A stretch of DNA of 41,198 nt from an uncultured Collinsella sp. (GTDB lineage: Bacteria; Actinomycetota; Coriobacteriia; Coriobacteriales; Coriobacteriaceae): assembly GCA_902493895.1 (NCBI GenBank), contig CABUQW010000015.1, forward strand, positions 1-41,198, written 5' to 3'. Positions 17,516-25,515 of this stretch are shown piece by piece. The notes beneath the pieces are model-generated. The model was given only the letters and a program-made list of their open reading frames with translations, searched no databases and had not been told where the DNA came from. Within the stretch, counting starts at the first letter, position 1. Every line of letters begins with the position of its first letter. Position numbers and translations under genes: made by a program.

Positions 17516-18559
17516 CTAAAAACCGTAGCGGCGCGCAAATTCCTGGGCAAGCTGCGACACGTCTTCGCAGGCATTGGCCCAGGGGGCAAAGTCGGGAGTG
17601 TCCGAGATAATACCGTCCGCTTCCCAAACGGCCTGGTGCGAAAGATCCCAGGGATCGTGTGGCTCGGGCCGGCAGGGAAGGTACGGTGTCTGGTACATGG
17701 GGTTCAGTAAGAAGAACGCACCGCCCTCGCAGCGGTTAGCGAACTCACGCAGCGCACGCACTGCCGGACGCATCTTGTTTGTTTTGAACAGCAGAATCGT
17801 GCGGGCGAGCAGGTACCAAGGAGAGTTCTCGAGCGCGTCAGCCCCGATCTCTTCCTCGAGCTGGTGGGCCAGGGCAAAAAAGCCGTCCTCGTCTTCCAAG
17901 CGAGCGAGGGCGAGTAGCACGGTGCCTGCAGCTCGGGTGGGATAGCCTTCTGCCTTAAGAACACGGCGGGCGTAGTTGGCGGCAGCGCGGTAGCGGGCGC
18001 TCGCCATGCACAGATGCGAGATGGCCTCAAGCGTGTGGAGCCACCCGATAAGTGCCGGCTCGCTCACGGTGAGATCTGCCGCCGTCACACCGTCCGTCAA
18101 AACCTTGTTGGCCCAGTAGTGTGGGGCCTCCATATCGAACCCGGGCACACTTTGCTGCAGGTAATCGGCCGTGGTCGCCTCGAGCTTCATCAGGTCGCCC
18201 AGGCAGGCGTCAACGGGCGTGTCCGCCAAAATGATGGCGAGCAGCTGGGCATCGAGGACATGCGCATCGATGCGGACAATCTTGAGCAGCTCATCGCGCA
18301 TGTCGTCGAACAGGCGGTTGCGCGTTTGCTCAAACTCCTCGTCGCTGCCCATGTCCTCGATGCGATGGAGCTCGTCGAGCAGGTGGCGATGAACACCGGC
18401 GTAGGACAGCAGCGCCTGGGCATGCTCGGACTGCGCATACTTTTGGGGATTCGCGCTAATGTCGTTATGGACAAGCTCGCGTGCTGCATCGGTGAGCTCG
18501 GGGTGCGACGCCAGATAGGTGCGCTCCAGGTAGGCGGGGATGTAGACGCTCGGATCCAT
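17516..18559 (-). CDS. Helical-repeat protein of unknown function (second of pair)
   Basis: A 347-residue acidic, mostly helical protein with no signal peptide or membrane segment. Alanine- and leucine-rich helices of TPR-like spacing are visible, for example ASARYRAAANYARRVLKAEG and NSPWYLLARTILLFKTNKMR (about 195-285). A Trp/Pro-rich tail follows (PHDPWDLSHQAVWEADG). I do not recognise a named family. Its ATG shares one base with the stop of the upstream gene (TAATG). It ends 45 bases before murT-gatD. It is probably cytoplasmic, and a scaffold role is only a guess. Confidence 0.7.
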   Translation of the reverse strand: MDPSVYIPAYLERTYLASHPELTDAARELVHNDISANPQKYAQSEHAQALLSYAGVHRHLLDELHRIEDMGSDEEFEQTRNRLFDDMRDELLKIVRIDAHVLDAQLLAIILADTPVDACLGDLMKLEATTADYLQQSVPGFDMEAPHYWANKVLTDGVTAADLTVSEPALIGWLHTLEAISHLCMASARYRAAANYARRVLKAEGYPTRAAGTVLLALARLEDEDGFFALAHQLEEEIGADALENSPWYLLARTILLFKTNKMRPAVRALREFANRCEGGAFFLLNPMYQTPYLPCRPEPHDPWDLSHQAVWEADGIISDTPDFAPWANACEDVSQLAQEFARRYGF

Positions 18560-19635
18560 TAGAGGTCTCCTCCCTTAAACGGCAAACCCTGCTCGGCCGC
18601 CTGCAGGATGCGCTCATCGATTTGGGAACGCACGATATCGTTGGTGGCGACCCAGGCGGCAAAGCTGGCGTTGTCGGGGGCGCCCAGGCCCTCCTGCAGT
18701 ACCGGCGTCGCCTCGGACAGCGCAAGGACAAGCTCGTCGGTGGAGCCCGCACCCACGTTGACGCGGGCATAGACGCCATCGGGAAACTCGGTTTGGAAGT
18801 AGAGTGCCTCGGCTGCGTGCGGACACGAGCGCGCAAGGATGCGCAAGTAGTGCTCGGCGCCCTCGTAGTCCAGCTCGCGCCAGGCTGCGCTCATCAGTGC
18901 GATGAGCGTCCACGGGTCCAAGTCGCGCTCCGCATCTTTGGGGCGGCGGCGCAGCGGCGTGTTGGCAAGATAGGGCACGGAGTGAGCGGAGCGAAAGCGC
19001 TTGAGCTCCTCGGCGGGGTATTCGAGCTTCGCCATGGCGAGCATCGCGGTGTGGCGGACGCCGGCGGGATCGTTGGGGGCAAAGTCCAAGCTGCGATTCG
19101 CGGCTTCGAGCGACATGCGGTAGCGTCCGCTAATGAGCGCGCGCGATGCCAAGGCGGCAAGCCAGCGCAGATAGGGACGGCGCGTAAGGTCGCCTGCGGC
19201 CTCGCGCTCGTAGGGGTCCTGGGCCGAGGCGATTTTGAGCGCTAGGTCGTGCTCGACCTCATCGCACTTGGACACCAGGTACTGTACGTATTCCTCGTTG
19301 GATTCGGCGGTGAGTGCCGTCAGCATGCGCTGGGCGTCCCAGTTGGCCGGATCGAGTGCGGCCGCCTCGCGGAGCATGTTCTCGGCAGCTGTCTCTTCTT
19401 GCTCTGCTTGGGTATCGTCAGGGATAAAGGGAATGCGGTAGTCGACAGCCTCGACCACCTTGGCAATGAGGTGCCCGGCGCGGTCGCGGTCGTGCACGAT
19501 GAGCGGTGCGGGGTTGCGGGTGAATTGTTCCATCAGACGCTCTACGGCGGCAGCGTCGGTGAGCGGGATATTGTCGCGGCGCAAGGCCTCAAGAACGAGG
19601 CGATGGCAATCCTCTTGAATGGGATCGAATGCCAT
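18559..19635 (-). CDS. Helical-repeat protein of unknown function (first of pair)
   Basis: A 358-residue soluble protein, first in a three-gene minus-strand unit. TPR-like helix pairs are visible (SGRYRMSLEAANRSLDFAPN about 180-200, WRELDYEGAEHYLRILARSC about 262-282) within an otherwise helical, acidic sequence. It resembles its partner in architecture, although similarity is too weak to call by eye. ATG at 19635 is chosen because AAAGGAGG lies just upstream; an in-frame upstream start lacks a site. Its stop overlaps the next start, implying coupled translation and a fixed ratio. Function unknown. Confidence 0.7.
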   Translation of the reverse strand: MAFDPIQEDCHRLVLEALRRDNIPLTDAAAVERLMEQFTRNPAPLIVHDRDRAGHLIAKVVEAVDYRIPFIPDDTQAEQEETAAENMLREAAALDPANWDAQRMLTALTAESNEEYVQYLVSKCDEVEHDLALKIASAQDPYEREAAGDLTRRPYLRWLAALASRALISGRYRMSLEAANRSLDFAPNDPAGVRHTAMLAMAKLEYPAEELKRFRSAHSVPYLANTPLRRRPKDAERDLDPWTLIALMSAAWRELDYEGAEHYLRILARSCPHAAEALYFQTEFPDGVYARVNVGAGSTDELVLALSEATPVLQEGLGAPDNASFAAWVATNDIVRSQIDERILQAAEQGLPFKGGDL

Positions 19636-20135
19636 GGGGCCTCCTTTGCTGCGGTTAGGGTTCAAATGTTTCTATATAAGGTTCTAGTTTACCCGCATGT
19701 GGCACACCGGGGGTGCCGCACTTGGACTTGCACCTTTGCACCACGAAGACGGATGTCGCACAAATGTCGGCACCTTGGACGACCGAGTGGTATCACGGTG
19801 CCGCAAACGGTCGATTTTTGGCGGCGAACGGTGCATATTTTGGAGGGGCACCGTCCTGCCCGGGATATGTAGTCAACCTTGATAAAACGTTTGCCCAGCT
19901 TGGGAGTATGAATGCCGTACAAGGGTCTTCAGGGATAGAAAAAACGTTTCATCATTGGCGGCTTTAGGTGAATAACTGACCAACCAGAACGGTAAAATAG
20001 TGTTTGTCTGAGCGTTGAGACGTTTAGACATCGCGCATTGTCATCGCCGGCAACGCGCAAACCGGTCCTAACGGAGCCAATTGGGTGCTCCGTTATATAC
20101 GCAAGTCTAAGAGGGGCTTGTTTAGGAGGCACAGT
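19636..20135. other. Divergent intergenic region before the Fe-alcohol dehydrogenase
   Basis: Five hundred bases with no supported gene. It contains two AAACGTTT palindromes (19885-19892 and 19942-19949), a 9-bp hairpin TAACGGAGC/GCTCCGTTA (20069-20095) close to the next start, and a possible -10 TAAAAT near 19996. The minus-strand side should hold the promoter of the unknown gene pair, but I cannot place it. Confidence 0.4.
20069..20095 (+). promoter_or_regulatory. Leader hairpin before the Fe-alcohol dehydrogenase
   Basis: TAACGGAGC (20069-20077) pairs exactly with GCTCCGTTA (20087-20095) across a 9-base loop, 40 bases before the start codon. It is followed by TATACG rather than a U-tract, so it is not a standard terminator. 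It may stabilise the mRNA or form an operator. Confidence 0.5.
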
Positions 20136-21359
20136 ATGGGACGTTTTACCAATCCTCGCGATCTGTACTTTGGTGAGGGCGCTCGCCACGAGGTGAAGAA
20201 CCTCAAGGGCAAGAAGGCCATCATCGTTTCTGGCGGCAGCTCTATGCGCCGCGGCGGGTTCCTGCAGGACGTCGAGAACGACCTTAAGGAAGGCGGCTTC
20301 GAGGTCAAGCTGTTCGAGGGCGTCGAGTCCGACCCGTCCATCGAGACGGTCATGAAGGGCGCCGAGGCCATGCGCGAGTTCGAGCCCGACTGGATTATCG
20401 CCATCGGTGGCGGCTCGCCCATCGATGCCGCTAAGGCCATGTGGGTCTTCTACGAGTATCCCGAGGAGTCCTTCGACAACATCATCCAGCCGTTCAGCTT
20501 CCCTGAGCTGCGTCAGAAGGCTCATTTCTGCGCCATCTCCTCTACCTCCGGCACCGCTACCGAGGTCACCGCGTTCTCCGTCATTACCGACTACGCCAAG
20601 GGCATCAAGTACCCGCTGGCCGACTTCAACATCACCCCTGATGTCGCCATCGTCGACCCCGAGCTCACCTACACCATGCCCGCCAAGCTGTGCGCTCACA
20701 CCGGCATGGATGCTCTGACCCACTGCATGGAGGCCTACGTTTCCACCTGCGCCTCTATGTTCACCGACGCCAACGCTCTGCACGGCATCCGCGAGATCGT
20801 CGAGTGGCTGCCCAAGTCCTATGCTGGCGACCATGAGGCCCGTCAGCACATGCACGAGGCTCAGTGCATCGCCGGTATCGCCTTCTCCTCGGGCCTGCTC
20901 GGCATCGTTCACTCCATGGCTCACAAGACCGGTGCTGCCTTCGAGAACGGCCACATCATCCACGGTGCCGCTAACGCCATGTACCTGGGCAAGGTCATCC
21001 AGTGGAACTCCAAGGATCCCCGTGCTGCCGAGCGTTACGCTTACGTGGCCAAGGAGATCCTGCACCTTCCCGGCGAGACCAACGAGGAGCTCATCGCTGC
21101 GCTCGTCCAGAAGATCCGCGACCTCAACGACCAGCTCAACATTCCGCAGTCCATCAAGGATTACGCGAATGGTGGCGTGAAGGTCGACGCCGAGAACCCG
21201 CAGATGGTTTCCGAGGAGGAGTTCCTCGCCAAGCTGCCCGAGATCGCCGCGAACGCCGAGCAGGACGCTTGCACGCCCGAGAACCCGCGTGAGACCAAGG
21301 CTGCCGACTTCGAGAAGATCCTCAAGGCCTGCTACTACGACACCGACATCGATTTCTAA
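20136..21359 (+). CDS. Iron-containing alcohol dehydrogenase
   Basis: A 407-residue group III (Fe-type) alcohol dehydrogenase, interconverting an aldehyde and an alcohol with NAD(P)H during fermentation. The nucleotide motif GGGSPIDAAK is at 91-100. The metal ligands are Asp192, His196 (GMDALTHCMEAYVS), His263 and His276 (HSMAHKTGAAFENGHIIHG). The sequence resembles butanol dehydrogenases and the ADH half of AdhE; the exact substrate cannot be read. Start 20136 is supported by AGGAGG 7 bases upstream. Codon use is very strongly biased toward preferred codons, suggesting high expression. A terminator separates it from gldA. Confidence 0.92.
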   Translation: MGRFTNPRDLYFGEGARHEVKNLKGKKAIIVSGGSSMRRGGFLQDVENDLKEGGFEVKLFEGVESDPSIETVMKGAEAMREFEPDWIIAIGGGSPIDAAKAMWVFYEYPEESFDNIIQPFSFPELRQKAHFCAISSTSGTATEVTAFSVITDYAKGIKYPLADFNITPDVAIVDPELTYTMPAKLCAHTGMDALTHCMEAYVSTCASMFTDANALHGIREIVEWLPKSYAGDHEARQHMHEAQCIAGIAFSSGLLGIVHSMAHKTGAAFENGHIIHGAANAMYLGKVIQWNSKDPRAAERYAYVAKEILHLPGETNEELIAALVQKIRDLNDQLNIPQSIKDYANGGVKVDAENPQMVSEEEFLAKLPEIAANAEQDACTPENPRETKAADFEKILKACYYDTDIDF

Positions 21360-21381
21360 TCGACTCTTGTTATCGTAACGA

Positions 21382-21420
21382 GGGGCTCCGCACGTATCCG
21401 TACGGAGCCCCTTTCTTTTT
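21382..21420 (+). terminator. Terminator after the Fe-alcohol dehydrogenase
   Basis: GGGGCTCCG pairs with CGGAGCCCC across a 12-base loop and is followed by TTTCTTTTTT. The gldA start is only 18 bases beyond, so gldA translation depends on read-through or a promoter inside this gap. Confidence 0.88.
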
Positions 21421-21437
21421 TAGAGAATGGGATAGTT

Positions 21438-22538
21438 ATGGCTGCAATTTTCAATAGCCCCAGCAAGTACATCCAGGGTCCGGACGAGCTCGCCAAGCTC
21501 GGCTCCTATGTCGAGCCGCTCGGCGCTAAGGCCCTCGTCATCGTGACGCCTTCGGGCAAGAAGCGCGTCGGTGCCAAGATCGAGGGCGGCTTTGCCGAGG
21601 CTAAGGCCGAGCTGCTGTTTGAGGATTTTAACGGCGAGTGCTCCAAGGGCGAGGTCGATCGCCTGGTTGCGCTCGCTCGCGACAACGGTTGCGACATCAT
21701 CGTCGGCGTCGGTGGCGGCAAGATCCTCGACACCGCGAAGGCCGTCGCCTATTACCTGGAGTCCCCGGTTATCATTTGCCCCACCATTGCTTCGACCGAT
21801 GCCCCGTGTTCGGCGCTTTCGGTGCTCTATACCGATGACGGCCAGTTCGACAAATACCTCTTCCTTAAGGCAAACCCCAATATCGTCCTTATGGATACGA
21901 CGGTTATCGCGGCGAGCCCGGTGCGCCTGACGGTTTCCGGTATGGGCGATGCGCTCGCAACCTATTTCGAGGCCCAGGCAACGCACGATGCCGACGGTGG
22001 CACTTGCGCCGGCGGTAAGGGCGGAATGGCCGGTCTGGCGCTCGCCAAGCTCTGCTATGAGACGCTCATGGCCGATGGCGTCAAGGCCAAGGTCGCGCTG
22101 GAGAAGGGCGCGCTCACGCCTGCCGTCGAGCACATCATCGAGGCCAATACGCTGCTTTCGGGCATTGGCTTTGAGAGCTCGGGCCTCGCTGCGGCCCATG
22201 CCATCCATAACGGCTTGACGATGCTGCCCGAGTGCCACAGCATGTATCACGGCGAGAAGGTCGCCTTCGGCACCATCGTCCAGCTGGTACTCGAGGATGC
22301 CCCGACCGAGAAGCTCGAGGAAGTCTTGGGCTTCTGCATTGAGCTGGGTCTGCCGGTCACGATGAAGGAACTTGGCGTTGCCGAGCTTACGCGCGAGAAG
22401 GCCATGATTGTTGCCGAGGCCGCCTGCGCACCCGATGACACCATGTGCAACATGCCCTTTGAGGTGACGCCCGAGATGGTCGCAAACGCCATCCTGGGTG
22501 CCGACGCGCTGGGCCACTACTATCTCATGGATGAGTAA
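21438..22538 (+). CDS. gldA: Glycerol dehydrogenase family protein
   Basis: A 366-residue Zn-dependent polyol dehydrogenase of the GldA family, oxidising glycerol to dihydroxyacetone or the reverse. NAD-binding VGVGGGKILDTAK is at 90-101 and TIASTDAPCSALSV follows. The Zn ligands are Asp171 (GMGDALATYFEA), His254 (AAHAIHNGL) and His271 (CHSMYHGEKVAFG). The ribosome site GAGAATGGGA is weak, in contrast to its neighbours. A partial second copy of the same family lies just downstream. A dedicated terminator follows. Confidence 0.92.
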   Translation: MAAIFNSPSKYIQGPDELAKLGSYVEPLGAKALVIVTPSGKKRVGAKIEGGFAEAKAELLFEDFNGECSKGEVDRLVALARDNGCDIIVGVGGGKILDTAKAVAYYLESPVIICPTIASTDAPCSALSVLYTDDGQFDKYLFLKANPNIVLMDTTVIAASPVRLTVSGMGDALATYFEAQATHDADGGTCAGGKGGMAGLALAKLCYETLMADGVKAKVALEKGALTPAVEHIIEANTLLSGIGFESSGLAAAHAIHNGLTMLPECHSMYHGEKVAFGTIVQLVLEDAPTEKLEEVLGFCIELGLPVTMKELGVAELTREKAMIVAEAACAPDDTMCNMPFEVTPEMVANAILGADALGHYYLMDE

Positions 22539-22550
22539 ATCAAGCTAAGG

Positions 22551-22585
22551 AAGGGGCAAAGCCAACAGATGGCTTTGCCCCTTTT
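22551..22585 (+). terminator. Terminator after gldA
   Basis: AAGGGGCAAAGCC pairs with GGCTTTGCCCCTT across AACAGAT, followed by TTTTTG. A second hairpin, TGGTGCAAAG/CTTTGCACCA (22591-22621), lies directly after it. Confidence 0.9.
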
Positions 22586-22651
22586 TGCTATGGTGCAAAG
22601 GGGCAAGGTTACTTTGCACCAATCGTTGTTTGATGAAGGGCGGATTCTCGT

Positions 22652-23158
22652 ATGGCGCTTCCTATGGTTTACGGCGGTCCCGGCCGGTATGTTCAGGGGC
22701 CGGGCGAACTGTCGCGTCAAGGCAGGTATTTGTCATGGTTGGGCTGCGCTGCCTATGTCTTGTTTGACCAGGGCACCGAGGATCGGCTGTGCAGGCAGAT
22801 CGTCGATGGATTTCTGGACGACGATCTGAGTGAGCCGTTCTTTAAGATTTATGACGGTCCGTGTACGGAAGAGGCCGTTGTCGAAATGGCTAAGGAAGCC
22901 CAGGCCGAGTATTGCGACATGGTGGTGGGTATTGGCGGCGGCAAGATGCTCGATATCGCCAAGGCCGTTGCGTTTTATGCCGAGTTGCCGTTGTGCGTAT
23001 ACCCCACGGCGGCTTCGATGGACGGTCCGTGCAGCGAGATTTCCGATGCCGATCTGCAGGGTGTTGCAAATGCGGTCTTTAGAAACGAGCGTAATATGGC
23101 CAACGAGCAGGCCAAGGTGACCAAACAAAAGCTCGTGCAGCTCATGCGCGAGGCATAG
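22652..23158 (+). pseudogene. Glycerol dehydrogenase paralogue with in-frame internal deletion
   Basis: A 168-residue frame. Residues 1-129 align with the N-terminal Rossmann half of GldA: YVQGPGELSR, MVVGIGGGKMLDIAKAVAFY and PTAASMDGPCSE, the last matching ASTDAPCSA in the neighbour. The sequence then jumps to about 38 residues resembling the GldA C-terminus (VANAVFRNERNMANEQAKVT versus VAEAACAPDDTMCNMPFEVT). About 190-200 residues, including all three Zn ligands, are absent, with the junction near 23040. The frame stays open, so a small NAD-binding protein may still be made. Catalytic activity is unlikely. No strong ribosome site is visible. Confidence 0.7.
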
Positions 23159-23309
23159 CTTGGCGCTTGATCGACCTTGTGCAATCGAGGCGGCGATAGG
23201 CCATAGACTATTTGCCTCAAAGGTGCGCCGCGTGTAATTTGCCCAAGGCGTGGGCCGATGGCGTATCATTATCTCTTGCTTGTTTGCACTGCTCAGGGAG
23301 GGGCCGCGC

Positions 23310-24563
23310 ATGGCGCAGGAACACGATCTGTTTGATGACATTATCGAGATCAGCAAGGGTTTCGACTTTCTTAAAAACCCGCTTGGCGGCGTGACCGATG
23401 CACTCGATCCGTCGGCGCCGCAGTGGAATCCTGCTGACTACAAGGAGCGTCCGCGCGGCAACACCATTCCGTGCCTGACCTGCAAAAACGAAAAGAGCGG
23501 CTGCACCGCGTGCATGGATGTGTGCCCGGTCAACGCTATCGAGGTCGAGGAAGACGCCATCGAGATCCTCGACTCCTGCCGCAAGTGCGGTCTGTGCGCC
23601 GCTGCCTGCCCGACCGAGGCGATCATCTCGCCGCGCCTGGCGCCTAAAAACCTGTATGACGATATCGTCTCTGCTGCTACGAGCCACGAGACCGCCTACG
23701 TCACCTGCACGCGTGCCCTCAAACGCATGCCGCGTGAAAACGAGGTCGTCGTTGCCTGCGTGGGCGATATTACGGCAGAGACCTGGTTCTCGGTACTGGC
23801 CGACTATCCCAACGTGAGTGTGTACCTGCCGTTGGGCGTGTGCGATAAATGCCGCAACACCGGCGGTGAGGACATTCTTGGCGAGGCGATTGCGAAGGCC
23901 GAAGAGTGGTCTGGCACGGGTATGGGCCTAGAGGTCGACCCCAAGAGCCTCAAGTGCCATAAGCGCCGCGAGTACGAGCGCAAGGAGTACATGGAAAAGA
24001 TTGCCCGCACCACGGGCCTGACGGTGACCAAGCTCAACCCGGCGACGGCGGCGCTGGCCTCGGTGACGCAAAAGCTCAAGGCCCATCGCCATCAGATTAC
24101 CCAGCTGGAGCGCACGCTCAACACCATGTGCGGCACCACGACGACCAAGCGTCGCCGTTCGCTCACCCATGGGCGGCAGCTGGTGCTCTCGACACTGCAA
24201 AACCACCCCGAGCTTGCCCAGAACATGCAGGTGAGCACGCCGGAGTGCGATTTTGAAAAGTGCACGTCGTGCGGCGAGTGCGTCAACGTGTGCCCCACGT
24301 TTGCCTGCGATTTGGTGGGAAGCGGTCGCTTTGCGCTGGAGTCCACGTATTGCTTGGGCTGCGGTGCCTGCGTCAAGGTGTGCCCCGAGCATGCGCTCAA
24401 GTTGGTTGAGCATGACGCGTCCAATCTGGTCGTCGTCGATCCCGAAGCCGAGGAAAAGGCCGCCCAGAAGGCGAAGGCTCACGAAGAAGCTGAGAAGGTT
24501 AAGGCCGAAGCAAAGGCCAAGCTCGACAAGATGCTCGACCAGGTGGAAAAGCTCGCGGACTAG
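23310..24563 (+). CDS. Four-cluster polyferredoxin
   Basis: A 417-residue soluble electron-transfer protein with two pairs of 4Fe-4S motifs. The first pair uses Cys55, 58, 65, 68, 72 and Cys90, 93, 96, 100; the second uses Cys313/318, 321, 324, 328 and Cys348, 351, 354, 358. The central region has further cysteines (GVCDKCRNTGG). The last 60 residues are a Lys/Glu/Ala-rich helix likely to form a coiled coil. No membrane segment or flavin domain is visible. GGGAGG precedes the ATG at 23310. Its partner enzyme is not obvious. The neighbouring alcohol and glycerol dehydrogenases hint at a redox role, but this is inference. Confidence 0.82.
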   Translation: MAQEHDLFDDIIEISKGFDFLKNPLGGVTDALDPSAPQWNPADYKERPRGNTIPCLTCKNEKSGCTACMDVCPVNAIEVEEDAIEILDSCRKCGLCAAACPTEAIISPRLAPKNLYDDIVSAATSHETAYVTCTRALKRMPRENEVVVACVGDITAETWFSVLADYPNVSVYLPLGVCDKCRNTGGEDILGEAIAKAEEWSGTGMGLEVDPKSLKCHKRREYERKEYMEKIARTTGLTVTKLNPATAALASVTQKLKAHRHQITQLERTLNTMCGTTTTKRRRSLTHGRQLVLSTLQNHPELAQNMQVSTPECDFEKCTSCGECVNVCPTFACDLVGSGRFALESTYCLGCGACVKVCPEHALKLVEHDASNLVVVDPEAEEKAAQKAKAHEEAEKVKAEAKAKLDKMLDQVEKLAD

Positions 24564-24582
24564 CTAAAAGAGCGTAAATGAT

Positions 24583-24613
24583 GGCCGGTGGGACAGGTAC
24601 TGCCCCGCCGGCC
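24583..24613 (+). other. Hairpin after the polyferredoxin gene
   Basis: GGCCGGTGGG pairs with CCCGCCGGCC (one G-U) across a 10-base loop. On the plus strand A rather than T residues follow, so it is not a standard intrinsic terminator for the polyferredoxin. Confidence 0.5.
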
Positions 24614-24685
24614 AAAAAAGTTGCGGTGGAATAGTTCCTGTTTTGCCCTTAAGCTGGCCATTCTAGGAACTATTCCACCGCAACT
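24614..24685 (-). terminator. Long-stem terminator of the gntR gene
   Basis: A perfect 21-bp inverted repeat (24619-24639 and 24665-24685) with a 25-base loop. Read on the minus strand it ends in TTTTTT (24614-24619), 10 bases after the GntR stop. The stem is about twice as long as usual for an intrinsic terminator. Confidence 0.82.
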
Positions 24686-24694
24686 AATAGATGG

Positions 24695-25450
24695 TTAGCT
24701 CATACTGCTCTGATGGGTCTCGCTGCCGTTATTGCGGCGGGTGACCGTTTCGTGGAGTAAAAAGAAGCTGGGAACCTGTTTGGTCTCGGTGTATTCCATA
24801 AGGATACCGTCGGCGTTGTAGGTCTGTCCGCGTATAACGGCGAGTGCGTTAAAGTCGTCGAGATCGAGCACGCGCGTATCCTCGGGCGTGGGATGCTCGA
24901 TCGTTACATCGCGTTTGCCCGTGGCAATCTTAATGCCAAGGTCTTCTTCGAGGTAACGATAGATCGAGTCGTTGACAATCTCGGGTGTCAGCCCCGGTAC
25001 CTGTGAGCTTAGGTAATAGGAGTCGTCGGAGCACACGGCTTGTCCGTCTGCATAACGGATGCGTTTGGCGCGTGTGAGCTCACAGCCTTCGGGAAACCCG
25101 GTAATCTTGGAGAGCGCCTTGCTGCAGATGAGGAGCTCAAAGACGGTGGTGACAGTCTTGAGCTCAAAGCCTCGGTTGGCCGCGATTTCCTTAAAGGTCT
25201 CGAGTCCGCCGCCACCACGACTCTTCTCGTCACTGATGTTGCGAATGACGCGCATGCCTTTGCCTTGCTGGGGGAGCACGTAACCATCTGCCGCAAGCAT
25301 CGAGATGGCGCGACGGACCGTCATGCGCGAACAGTCAAACAGCTGCGTGAGCTCAGTCTCCGAAGGCAGATAGCTCTGATAGGCGTATGTGCCGTCGTCA
25401 ATCGACTGCTTCACGTTGTCATAAATAGTTTGGAAGATGGCTCGCGCCAT
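24695..25450 (-). CDS. GntR/HutC-type repressor with UTRA domain
   Basis: A 251-residue regulator. The N-terminal winged helix (YLPSETELTQLFDCSRMTVRRAISMLAADGYVLP-type, residues 27-60) is followed by a UTRA effector domain (about 90-240, with LLICSKALSKITGFPEGCEL and RIRYADGQAVCSDDSYY). This is the HutC/TreR subfamily, whose effectors are often sugar phosphates. It lies in a unit with the dehydrogenase gene (65-base gap). It is predicted to bind the CTTGTCTAGATAAG-type operators at 26609-26622 and 26738-26753. AGGAG precedes the ATG. Repression lifted by the phosphorylated PTS substrate is the likely mode (inference). Confidence 0.88.
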   Translation of the reverse strand: MARAIFQTIYDNVKQSIDDGTYAYQSYLPSETELTQLFDCSRMTVRRAISMLAADGYVLPQQGKGMRVIRNISDEKSRGGGGLETFKEIAANRGFELKTVTTVFELLICSKALSKITGFPEGCELTRAKRIRYADGQAVCSDDSYYLSSQVPGLTPEIVNDSIYRYLEEDLGIKIATGKRDVTIEHPTPEDTRVLDLDDFNALAVIRGQTYNADGILMEYTETKQVPSFFLLHETVTRRNNGSETHQSSMS

Positions 25451-25515
25451 GACGGTCTCCTAGAGCTGGGTGCGTGAACGACGGATGAGGGCCGTCCGCG
25501 CAAGTGTCAATCGAT

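Noticed and set aside
19929..21065. Minus-strand open frame (378 codons) over the Fe-alcohol dehydrogenase
   Set aside because: It is a shadow of a strongly codon-biased gene; no motif or ribosome site.
24583..24613. Intrinsic terminator for the polyferredoxin
   Set aside because: The hairpin is followed by A residues on the coding strand, so it lacks the required U-tract.
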